From NCBI GenBank assembly GCA_005879815.1, contig VBKA01000118.1:1-5512 (forward strand): 5,512 nt of DNA, in the 5' to 3' direction. The translations under genes and the position numbers were made by a program. Shown here piece after piece: positions 1-5,512 of this stretch (its first letter is position 1; every line of letters starts with the position of its first letter). This DNA comes from Chloroflexota bacterium (lineage in GTDB: Bacteria > Chloroflexota > Limnocylindria > QHBO01). Below the pieces are notes generated by a model. The model was not told the DNA's origin. It searched no databases and saw only the letters and a list, made by a program, of their open reading frames with translations.

Positions 1-665
1 AGCGCACTGGCCGGACTGCCGTCGAGGCCTTGATGTTCCTCCACCATCCGCAGACCACCATCGCCCTGGAGCTCGCGCGAAGCGGAGCACTTGGCCGCCT
101 CGAGCTGGTGAGCGGGACATTCTCATTCTTCCTCACGAATCCGATCGATCCAAGGATCAGCCCGGAGATGGGCGGAGGATCCCTCTGGGATGTTGGCTGC
201 TACCCAGTCAGCTTCTCCCGCCGGCTGGCCGGCGAGGAGCCCGAGCGCCTCAACGCCCTCGCGCGCTTCGACGAACGTGGCGTTGATCGGACCTTCATCG
301 GCCAGCTCCTCTTCCCCGGCGGTCTGCTTGCCCAATTCGACTGCGGCTTCGCCGCGCCCGACCGGGAGCGGATCGAGATCGTTGGCGGCGACGCGACGAT
401 CGTGCTGGAGGCGCCGTTCCTGCCAGCCCCGGACGGTCCGCCGCCATCGGTCACCATGTGGCGAGGGCGAGAGGCGACACCGATCGAGGTCGCCTCGGTG
501 GACCAGTATCACGAGGAGGTCGAGGACTTGATGTCAGTGATCCTCGACGGGAGGGCACCCCGTCTCGATCTCGCCTCCAGCCGCGGCAATATCAGCACGC
601 TCGTGGCTCTCGACCGCGCTGCGCGAGACAACGTGGCGATGGCCACCGCCCGCGAGGCCAGTTGA
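1..665 (+). CDS. Gfo/Idh/MocA family oxidoreductase, C-terminal part (5' end outside window)
   Basis: This is a partial NAD(P)-dependent oxidoreductase of the Gfo/Idh/MocA type, a family that usually oxidises or reduces sugars, inositols or related polyols in the cytoplasm. The frame is open from base 3, so a TTG at 30 is internal and not the start. About 220 residues are visible. The N-terminal Rossmann fold and the EKP-type catalytic lysine (roughly 110 residues) lie upstream of the window. Visible family signatures are 'EALMFLHHPQ' at the domain junction (codons 24-53), then 'GGGSLWDVGCY' (171-203) with the catalytic-region Asp at 189-191. The usual following His is replaced by Tyr, which is common in the family. 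The C-terminal helix region reads 'QYHEEVEDLM...ILDGRAP'. The stop TGA overlaps the TTG start of the beta-propeller gene by 4 nt, so the two are probably co-translated. The substrate cannot be read from this fragment. The family call is firm and the specific function is unknown. Confidence 0.88.
   Translation, partial: RTGRTAVEALMFLHHPQTTIALELARSGALGRLELVSGTFSFFLTNPIDPRISPEMGGGSLWDVGCYPVSFSRRLAGEEPERLNALARFDERGVDRTFIGQLLFPGGLLAQFDCGFAAPDRERIEIVGGDATIVLEAPFLPAPDGPPPSVTMWRGREATPIEVASVDQYHEEVEDLMSVILDGRAPRLDLASSRGNISTLVALDRAARDNVAMATAREAS
654..657 (+). promoter_or_regulatory. Weak Shine-Dalgarno (GAGG) for the beta-propeller gene
   Basis: GAGG lies 4 nt before the TTG at 662, inside the end of the oxidoreductase gene. 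The spacing is short, but it supports TTG 662 as the start. The only other in-frame starts nearby are GTG 458, which would add 68 residues encoded inside the oxidoreductase gene, and ATG 797, which would remove the membrane segment. The TTGA overlap at 662-665 suggests translation by reinitiation. Confidence 0.4.
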
Positions 666-2383
666 CGAGATCGGCCCGCCTGAGAACGCACTCCCGTGAG
701 CCGCGTCCCACGAGCCGCCCCCTCGCACGGGCTGGGCTCCTCGTCGCCGCGATCGGCGTCGCACTCCTCGCCGGGCTGGTCGGGACGATCGCTGCCATGA
801 ATGTCATCGGCCCCAAGGCCTCACCCCCCGCGATGGCGAGCGCGCATTTCGCCGACGAGACGCAGAGCTCGGGCCTTGCGCACACCTACGGAGGCGGCTC
901 CGAATTCGAGGTCGGCGGCGGCGTCGCCGTCTTCGACTGCAACGGAGACGGCAGGCCCGATCTGTACCTGGCGGGTGGCGCGAACCGCGCCGCACTCTAC
1001 CGAAACGACAGCCAGGTCGGGGGCTCTCTCCAGTTCACGAAGCTGGGGGGTTCCGCCACCGATCTGGCCGACGTTAACGGGGCATACCCGCTTGACATCG
1101 ACAGCGACGGCATCGTGGACCTCGCCCTGCTGCGGAACGGCGAGAACATCCTGCTGAGAGGCCTGGGTGGCTGCCGCTTCGAACGAGCCAACGAGCGCTG
1201 GCGCCTCGATGGGGGGAACGCGGCGACCGACGCGTTCAGCGCCACCTGGGAGGGAGCGGCGAGCCTGCCGACGCTTGCCTTCGGCAACTACGTGCGTCCC
1301 GAGCTCCAGGATCCTCATCACCTGTGCTACGACAACGAGCTGGTCCGCCCGGTGGCGAGCGGCAACGTCTACGCCGCGGCGAACCCGCTCACGCCCAGCT
1401 GGTGCGCGCTCTCGATGCTGTTCAGTGACTGGGACCGATCCGGGCGGCGCGACCTGCGGGTCAGCAACGACCGCCACTACTACCTCCCGGACGAAGGGCA
1501 GGAGCAGCTGTGGCACATGGCTCCTGGCGAGCCGCCGCGGCTGTACACGGAGGCGGATGGGTGGGCGTTGGTCCAGGTCGAGGGGATGGGCATCGCCAGC
1601 TACGACCTCAACGGCGACGGGTTCCCGGAGTACTACCTCACCAGCCAGGCCGCCAACCGCCTCCAACGCCTGGATGCGGGGCCATCCCGACCGAGGTATG
1701 ACGATATCGGCTTCAAGGCGGGGGTCACCGCGTCGCAACCGTTCAGCGGTGGGGATACGCGACCCTCGACGGCCTGGCATCCCGAGTTCGCGGACGTGAA
1801 CAATGACGGGTACCTGGACCTGTTCGTCTCGAAGGGGAACGTCGAGCAGCAGCCGGACTACGCGCAACGCGACCCGAGCAACCTGTTCCTGGGTCAGCCG
1901 GACGGCAGGTTCCGCGAGGTCGCCGACGTCGCCGGGATCCTGAGCTTCGATCGCGGCCGTGGCGCCGCGCTCGCCGACTTCAACATGGATGGTCTGCTGG
2001 ACCTCGTGGAGGTCAACTACGGGACCCAGACAAGGGTCTGGAGAAACGTTGGCGCCGGGAGCGCGGATCGACCCGCGCCCATGGGCAACTGGATCGCGCT
2101 TCGTCTGACCCAGTCAGGGTCGAACAGCGACGCGATCGGCGCCTGGGTGGAGGTCCGCATTGATGATCGGGTAGTGCAGCGGGAGGTCACCGTCGGAGGC
2201 GGCCACGCGGGTGGGCAGCTCGGCTGGATTCATTTCGGCCTCGGTCAGCTCGACCACGTCGATGTTCGCGTTCAATGGCCGGATGGCACGAAGACCGATT
2301 GGATGCCGATGAGGGCCAACGCCTTCGGCACCATCGAGCGAGGCGCGGCGACCATCCAGCCTTGGACACCCGGCCGCGGTTGA
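662..2383 (+). CDS. CRTAC1-family FG-GAP/VCBS beta-propeller protein with C-terminal ASPIC/UnbV domain, membrane-anchored or secreted
   Basis: A 573-residue protein is predicted from TTG 662. It opens with an Arg-rich cytoplasmic stretch (residues 1-23), followed by one hydrophobic helix (about 25-46), then an extracytoplasmic body. A possible AMA cleavage site at 57-59 could release it instead. The body carries Ca-binding FG-GAP/VCBS loops: 'DCNGDGRPD' (92-100), 'DIDSDGIVD' (145-153), a degenerate 'DWDRSGRRD' (256-264), 'DLNGDGFPE' (315-323), 'DVNNDGYLD' (378-386) and 'DFNMDGLLD' (439-447). Such repeats fold as a beta-propeller. Residues about 475-547 match the ASPIC/UnbV domain ('GNWIALRL', 'SNSDAIGAWVEV', 'HFGLG', 'VQWPDG'). 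Four Cys (93, 171, 222, 248) could form disulphides. There is no catalytic motif, so a scaffolding, binding or Ca-dependent structural role is the likely guess. It overlaps the upstream gene and sits 15 nt before the haloperoxidase gene, which suggests a functional pair. The family call is strong, the biochemical role is unknown, and the start is moderately certain. Confidence 0.92.
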   Translation: MTRSARLRTHSREPRPTSRPLARAGLLVAAIGVALLAGLVGTIAAMNVIGPKASPPAMASAHFADETQSSGLAHTYGGGSEFEVGGGVAVFDCNGDGRPDLYLAGGANRAALYRNDSQVGGSLQFTKLGGSATDLADVNGAYPLDIDSDGIVDLALLRNGENILLRGLGGCRFERANERWRLDGGNAATDAFSATWEGAASLPTLAFGNYVRPELQDPHHLCYDNELVRPVASGNVYAAANPLTPSWCALSMLFSDWDRSGRRDLRVSNDRHYYLPDEGQEQLWHMAPGEPPRLYTEADGWALVQVEGMGIASYDLNGDGFPEYYLTSQAANRLQRLDAGPSRPRYDDIGFKAGVTASQPFSGGDTRPSTAWHPEFADVNNDGYLDLFVSKGNVEQQPDYAQRDPSNLFLGQPDGRFREVADVAGILSFDRGRGAALADFNMDGLLDLVEVNYGTQTRVWRNVGAGSADRPAPMGNWIALRLTQSGSNSDAIGAWVEVRIDDRVVQREVTVGGGHAGGQLGWIHFGLGQLDHVDVRVQWPDGTKTDWMPMRANAFGTIERGAATIQPWTPGRG

Positions 2384-2385
2384 TC

Positions 2386-2390
2386 GAGGG
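2386..2390 (+). promoter_or_regulatory. Shine-Dalgarno (GAGGG) for the haloperoxidase gene
   Basis: GAGGG lies just after the stop of the propeller gene, 8 nt before GTG 2399 and 11 nt before the adjacent ATG 2402. The spacing favours GTG 2399 slightly, and the choice changes the protein by one residue only. Another ATG at 2394 is followed by ACG and TGA, so it cannot be the start. Confidence 0.6.
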
Positions 2391-2398
2391 AAGATGAC

Positions 2399-4279
2399 GT
2401 GATGGACCCTGGCTCGCGCCGCCGACTCGCGATCGGCGGGCTCCTGGCCCTGGCCGTCGCAGTCGGAAGCGCCATCGCGGTCGTCCGACCCTGGCAATCG
2501 GCGCTTGCGTGCCAGCCGGCTCCGCCCCATCCGGGGTGGTCGGTGGCCAGGATGTGGGACGAGGCGCTCCTCGACGCCATCCGACGCGCCCTTCCCAACC
2601 CGCCGGTCCACGCTCGGAACCTGTTCCACCTCTCGGTCGCGATGTGGGACGCGTGGGCCGCGTACGACCCACGGGCGAACGGCTATCTCACCAACCAGAA
2701 GGTCACGGCGCAGGACGTGACCTCCGAGCGGGACGAGGCGATCAGCTACGCCGCCTACAGCGTGCTGGAAAGCCGCTTCAAGAAGGCCGTCGGGTCATCG
2801 GATTCACTACTCCAGTTCGACGAGGTCATGGAGTCGCTCTGCTATCCCACCGACAACCAGTCAACGAGCGGCGACTCGCCCGCGGCGGTTGGCAACCGCA
2901 TCGCAGGGGCGGTCCTGGCGTACGGCCTGAACGACGGATCCAACGAGGCCGGGGGCTACGCGGACCCCAGCTACCACCCGGTCAACCCGCCGCTGGTGGT
3001 CAAGAAGCCGGGCACCAAGCTGTCGGACCCCAACCGGTGGCAGCCCCTTCAGCTCGAGCACATGATCAGCCAGAACGGAATCCCGGTGACCAACGGAACG
3101 CAGCAGGCGATCGGCCCGCAATGGGGTCACGTCAAGGGCTTTGGGATCCCCGATGGTGGCGCCGAGGGTGTACCGATGGACCCCGGCCCTCCGCCGCGCC
3201 TGGGCGATCCGGTCACCGACCAGCAGTACAAGGAGCAGGCGGTCGACGTCATCCGTGCCAGCTCCCAGCTTGACCCGGCCAGCGCCGTGATGATCGACAT
3301 CTCGCCGGCATCGCGCGGCGACAACGCGCTGGGCACGAACGACGGCCATGGTCGAAGCCTCAATGCGGTGACCGGCCAGCCGTACCTGCCGGAGATCGTG
3401 AACCAGGGCGACTTCACGCGCGCCCTGGCTGAATTCTGGGCCGATGGACCGAAGTCCGAGACGCCCCCAGGACATTGGAATGTGATCGCCAATGCCGTCT
3501 CCGACCAGCTCGGGCCGAATTTGAGGATCGGCGGGAAGGGCGTCCCCGTCGATCGCCTGGAGTGGGACGTGAAGCTGTACCTGGCACTGAACGGCGCCGT
3601 CCACGACGCGGCCATCGTGGCGTGGGGCCTGAAGGGCGAGTACGACAGCATCAGGCCGATCTCGATGATCCGGTACCTGGGTGGCCTCGGCCAGTCGACC
3701 GACCCGCGCCTCCCCTCGTACAACGCGGAGGGATTGCCGCTCGTGCCGGGGTTGATCGAGCTCATCACGGCGGAGACGACCCGGACCGGTGGTCCGCATG
3801 CGGCGCTGCGCGGCCATGAGGGCGAGGTCGCCATCCGCGCCTGGAGCGGACCCAAGGACACGCAGAGCGACGCACCCGCGGTGAAGTGGATCCGCGCCAT
3901 CCAGTGGATCCCCTACCAGGCGCCGACATTCGCCACGCCTTCCTTCCCCGGATACGTCTCCGGTCACAGCACCTTCAGCCGAGCGGCAGCCGAGGTCATG
4001 ACCGCCTTCACCGGAAGCCAATTCTTCCCCGGAGGGCTGAGCGAGTGGACGACGCGCGCCGGCACCCTCAAGGTCGAGGCAGGCCCGACGACGGACGTCA
4101 CCCTCGAGTGGGCCACGTACTACGACGCGGCGGACCAGGCCGGCCTGTCGCGGATCTATGGCGGCATCCACATCGCGGCCGATGACTTCACCGGGCGTCG
4201 CGTGGGCTCGGAGTGCGGCAAGGCGGCCTGGGCGCTCGCGCAGCGCTACTACGCCGGGCAGGCCGCGGCCGCCAGCTAG
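2399..4279 (+). CDS. Exported vanadium-dependent haloperoxidase (PAP2/vanadate-peroxidase superfamily)
   Basis: This is a 626-residue enzyme predicted to use vanadate and hydrogen peroxide to oxidise halides to hypohalous acid outside the cytoplasm. Its N-terminus has a basic 'SRRRLA' (6-11, Tat-like), a hydrophobic core (10-29) and an ALA site at 35-37 followed by Cys38, so it is exported. The vanadate site is complete when aligned by eye with Curvularia inaequalis chloroperoxidase: K412 and R419 ('KGEYDSIRP', 7 apart as in K353/R360), S521-G522-H523 ('FPGYVSGH', matching S402-G403-H404), and R585 and H591 ('RIYGGIH', 6 apart as in R490/H496). W409 and F516 sit where the chloroperoxidase has W350 and F397. 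'DPNRWQPL' at 210-217 and the N-terminal 'RMWDEALLDAIRRALP' region look typical of the large bacterial haloperoxidase group. R419 to S521 is 102 residues apart, against 42 in the fungal enzyme, so there is an insertion there. An acid phosphatase of the same fold is the alternative, but overall architecture favours haloperoxidase. Halide and substrate are not determined. Confidence 0.94.
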   Translation: MMDPGSRRRLAIGGLLALAVAVGSAIAVVRPWQSALACQPAPPHPGWSVARMWDEALLDAIRRALPNPPVHARNLFHLSVAMWDAWAAYDPRANGYLTNQKVTAQDVTSERDEAISYAAYSVLESRFKKAVGSSDSLLQFDEVMESLCYPTDNQSTSGDSPAAVGNRIAGAVLAYGLNDGSNEAGGYADPSYHPVNPPLVVKKPGTKLSDPNRWQPLQLEHMISQNGIPVTNGTQQAIGPQWGHVKGFGIPDGGAEGVPMDPGPPPRLGDPVTDQQYKEQAVDVIRASSQLDPASAVMIDISPASRGDNALGTNDGHGRSLNAVTGQPYLPEIVNQGDFTRALAEFWADGPKSETPPGHWNVIANAVSDQLGPNLRIGGKGVPVDRLEWDVKLYLALNGAVHDAAIVAWGLKGEYDSIRPISMIRYLGGLGQSTDPRLPSYNAEGLPLVPGLIELITAETTRTGGPHAALRGHEGEVAIRAWSGPKDTQSDAPAVKWIRAIQWIPYQAPTFATPSFPGYVSGHSTFSRAAAEVMTAFTGSQFFPGGLSEWTTRAGTLKVEAGPTTDVTLEWATYYDAADQAGLSRIYGGIHIAADDFTGRRVGSECGKAAWALAQRYYAGQAAAAS

Positions 4280-4309
4280 GCGTCATCCTCAGCCGCTCGG
4301 ATCTGACGA

Positions 4310-5167
4310 GTGGAGGCACGGACCTACGCGAGCGCGGTCTTGGAGGCCATCGTCCTTCCCGAGGCCGGCGCCGGGCTGCATCGGCTGCGTGCCTTTGGCC
4401 ACGATCTGTTGCGGACCCCGGACGAACCCGCCATCCACCAGACGGACCCGTTCTTCTGGGGCGCCTACGTGATGGCTCCCTGGTGCAACCGGCTGGACGC
4501 TGCGCCAATCCGGGTCGGGTCCCGGCTGGTCGATCTGGCGTCGAACTTCCCGGACGGCTCGGCCATCCACGGGCAGGTCTACGCGCGCCCCTGGCGGGTG
4601 GACGAGGAAGGGCGCCTCACCATCCGCGCCGGTGGCGACGCGTGGCCATGGCGCTACCAGGTTGACCAGCAACTGGCCGTGTCCGGGGCCGAGCTGCGAA
4701 TCCAGCTCGCGCTGACGAATATCGACGACGAGCCGATGCCCGCCGGCCTGGGCCTCCATCCTTGGTTCCGAAGGCCGCTGCACCTCGCGATCCACGCCCG
4801 CAACGTGTTCCGGAACAACCTGAACAGCGAGGCACGCCCGCGGCCGGTCAACGGACCGTTCGACCTGCGGGCGCTCGGAGACATGCCTAACGAGCTGGAC
4901 GCGACGTGGACCAACCTCTCCGATCCGGCCGTAGAGCTCGCCTGGCCCGTAGGCGTCCGGGCAACCTTGCACATCGAGGCTTCCAGCGCCTTCGTCGCCG
5001 CGGCGAGCCCGAGCTCGATGGACGCGGTCGCGGTCGAGCCCCAGACCAACGCCCCGCAGGGCCTGCGTCGGCTGCTCGCCGGCGAGTCCGGCGGGCTCAC
5101 GATGCTCGCACCACGCAAGACGTTGTCGCTGGTCGTGCGACTCGCATTCGAGGAGGTTTCCCACTAG
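4310..5167 (+). CDS. Aldose 1-epimerase (mutarotase) family protein
   Basis: A 285-residue cytoplasmic protein without a signal peptide. It is predicted to interconvert alpha and beta anomers of an aldose, or to bind a related sugar in the same beta-sandwich fold. Family residues are in order: R61 in 'PWCNR' (58-61), H87 in 'AIHG' (85-88), the catalytic-acid His150 in 'GLHPWF' (148-153), and the catalytic-base candidate Glu243 in 'AVEPQTNAP' (241-249). This is the His/His/Glu arrangement known for GalM. At 285 residues it is shorter than classical GalM (about 340) and closer to the compact YeaD-like or uncharacterised aldose epimerase branch. The start is GTG 4310; no strong Shine-Dalgarno is visible (only GACGAG just before it), and TTG 4340 is an alternative that would cut into the first strand. 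It begins 30 nt after the haloperoxidase stop, so it is probably in the same transcript. Its substrate is not evident, so galactose specificity should not be assumed. Confidence 0.88.
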   Translation: MEARTYASAVLEAIVLPEAGAGLHRLRAFGHDLLRTPDEPAIHQTDPFFWGAYVMAPWCNRLDAAPIRVGSRLVDLASNFPDGSAIHGQVYARPWRVDEEGRLTIRAGGDAWPWRYQVDQQLAVSGAELRIQLALTNIDDEPMPAGLGLHPWFRRPLHLAIHARNVFRNNLNSEARPRPVNGPFDLRALGDMPNELDATWTNLSDPAVELAWPVGVRATLHIEASSAFVAAASPSSMDAVAVEPQTNAPQGLRRLLAGESGGLTMLAPRKTLSLVVRLAFEEVSH

Positions 5168-5174
5168 TCGGCCG

Positions 5175-5200
5175 GCCGCGCAAGCGCGATGATGCGCGGC
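5175..5200 (+). terminator. Possible terminator-like hairpin after the epimerase gene (no U-tract)
   Basis: GCCGCGCA (5175-5182) and TGCGCGGC (5193-5200) are a perfect 8-bp inverted repeat with a 10-nt loop, 8 nt past the epimerase stop. No run of T follows, so it is not a textbook intrinsic terminator. Its place between the last gene of a tight cluster and a gene with its own strong ribosome site makes a 3'-end or attenuator role plausible. In GC-rich DNA such arms also arise by chance. Confidence 0.35.
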
Positions 5201-5207
5201 GGCGCAG

Positions 5208-5218
5208 CGGGTGACCCG
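5208..5218. promoter_or_regulatory. Short palindrome CGGGTGACCCG, candidate operator upstream of the permease gene
   Basis: Two perfect 5-bp arms flank a single central base, 48 nt before the permease start. CCCGA (5215-5219) can pair alternatively with TCGGG (5232-5236), which gives a second small hairpin. It lies in the only sizeable gap, where a promoter for the transporter would be expected, but I find no convincing -35/-10 pair. Arms this short carry little statistical weight. Confidence 0.2.
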
Positions 5219-5251
5219 AGCCGGCGTAGCGTCGGGACCCCAGCTGGAGTG

Positions 5252-5257
5252 AGGAGG
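5252..5257 (+). promoter_or_regulatory. Strong Shine-Dalgarno (AGGAGG) for the permease gene
   Basis: AGGAGG ends 9 nt before ATG 5267. It is the best ribosome site in the window and fixes the start of the partial transporter gene. The contrast with the weak or coupled starts upstream supports independent translation of this gene. Confidence 0.85.
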
Positions 5258-5266
5258 TCAGATCCA

Positions 5267-5512
5267 ATGGCGGTCGAGGCGCTCAGTCCCGAGGGAATGC
5301 CCACCCATGCCGGTGACCTGTCGATCGAGGGTCGCGGCATCGAACCCATTCCGGCCGATGCGCGTTACGGCTCGTTGGGCCGCATCTTTACCGTCTGGTT
5401 CACGCCACAGCTCGTACCCGCGGCCTTCTTCGTGGGGACGCTCGCCGCGGCCGACTTCCTGAAGGTCGGTTTCGTGACCGGCGTGCTGGCCATCCTGGTC
5501 GGCAACGTCGTG
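5267..5512 (+). CDS. NCS1-family (purine/cytosine permease-like) transporter, N-terminal fragment (3' end outside window)
   Basis: The first 82 residues of an inner-membrane transporter are visible from ATG 5267, and the gene runs off the window. A hydrophilic N-terminus of about 39 residues carries 'GIEPIPADARYG' (24-35). This is the pre-TM1 signature I recognise from cytosine/purine permease-like NCS1 proteins, where 'IEPIP' and 'RYG' or a similar pair precede the first helix. TM1 runs from about 41 to 62 ('TVWFTPQLVPAAFFVGTL'), and TM2 begins near 66 ('KVGFVTGVLAILVGNVV'), ending in the 'GN' typical of TM2 in the family. NCS1 members are Na+ or H+ symporters for nucleobases, hydantoins, thiamine or related ring compounds. 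The substrate-binding helices lie beyond the window, so the substrate is unknown. A 99-nt gap with its own Shine-Dalgarno separates it from the epimerase gene, so it probably belongs to another unit. The call rests on a short segment, so other multi-pass permeases are not fully excluded. Confidence 0.8.
   Translation, partial: MAVEALSPEGMPTHAGDLSIEGRGIEPIPADARYGSLGRIFTVWFTPQLVPAAFFVGTLAAADFLKVGFVTGVLAILVGNVV

Noticed and set aside
30..35. TTG/ATG near the window start as the true start of the oxidoreductase
   Set aside because: The frame stays open to base 3, and the residues just before (VEA) continue the family motif that leads into 'LMFLHHPQ'. The gene is truncated by the window edge, not started here.
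458..661. Upstream extension of the propeller protein from GTG 458
   Set aside because: It would lie wholly inside the well-supported oxidoreductase frame, is Arg/Gly/Pro-rich as expected for an out-of-frame reading, and would put 68 non-membrane residues before the anchor helix.
821..1867. A 348-codon open frame on the minus strand opposite the propeller gene
   Set aside because: The translation is low-complexity and Arg/Val-rich, with no motif. The + frame carries six FG-GAP loops, and the minus frame mirrors their codon periodicity.
2394..2402. Minimal ORF ATG-ACG-TGA overlapping the haloperoxidase start
   Set aside because: It has two codons only, with the Shine-Dalgarno just 3 nt away. 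It is most likely a chance triplet arrangement, not a leader peptide.
2861..4171. A 436-codon open frame on the minus strand opposite the haloperoxidase gene
   Set aside because: Long antisense open frames are common opposite GC-rich genes. Its translation is Arg/Val/Gly-rich with no recognisable motif, and the + strand has a complete haloperoxidase active site.
4289..5164. A 291-codon open frame on the minus strand opposite the epimerase gene
   Set aside because: It covers almost exactly the epimerase span. The epimerase frame has all expected catalytic residues, while the antisense product resembles nothing known.
5170..5177. GGCCGGCC palindrome
   Set aside because: This 8-nt self-complementary G/C string is expected by chance in GC-rich DNA and has no second copy or supporting context.
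1..5512. Mobile elements, CRISPR arrays, tRNA or rRNA genes
   Set aside because: I found no transposase or integrase motif, spaced direct repeats, terminal inverted repeats or tRNA-like cloverleaf. Protein-coding genes fill nearly the whole window.

Overview
The window is GC-rich (roughly two-thirds G+C by eye), densely packed and coded entirely on the + strand. Its gene set (Gfo/Idh/MocA oxidoreductase, CRTAC1-type beta-propeller, vanadium haloperoxidase, aldose epimerase, NCS1 permease), GTG/TTG starts and very short gaps fit a high-GC free-living environmental bacterium. Chloroflexota or a related soil/freshwater lineage is my best guess. No rRNA or other marker is present, so the taxonomy is only an inference.

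Layout: (1) positions 1-665 hold the C-terminal two-thirds of a Gfo/Idh/MocA sugar-type oxidoreductase, cut by the window edge. (2) Positions 662-2383 hold a membrane-anchored or secreted FG-GAP/VCBS beta-propeller protein with a C-terminal ASPIC/UnbV domain (CRTAC1 family). It starts at a TTG that overlaps the previous stop by 4 nt. (3) Positions 2399-4279 hold an exported vanadium-dependent haloperoxidase, 15 nt downstream, with all seven active-site residues of the fungal vanadium chloroperoxidase recognisable at matching local spacing. (4) Positions 4310-5167 hold a cytoplasmic aldose 1-epimerase-like protein, 30 nt further on. (5) Positions 5168-5266 are the only sizeable non-coding gap, with a GC-rich hairpin, a small palindrome and a strong ribosome binding site. 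(6) Position 5267 to the end holds the N-terminus of an NCS1-type (purine/cytosine permease-like) transporter, cut by the window edge.

The first four genes look like one transcription unit with probable translational coupling. The core of interest is the propeller plus haloperoxidase pair: two envelope-exposed proteins made from adjacent reading frames. This suggests that the propeller acts with the peroxidase at the cell surface, though the sequence alone does not show it. The flanking oxidoreductase and epimerase are cytoplasmic carbohydrate-type enzymes and may be only operon passengers. The permease appears to begin a separate unit. I see no mobile element, CRISPR array, tRNA or rRNA.
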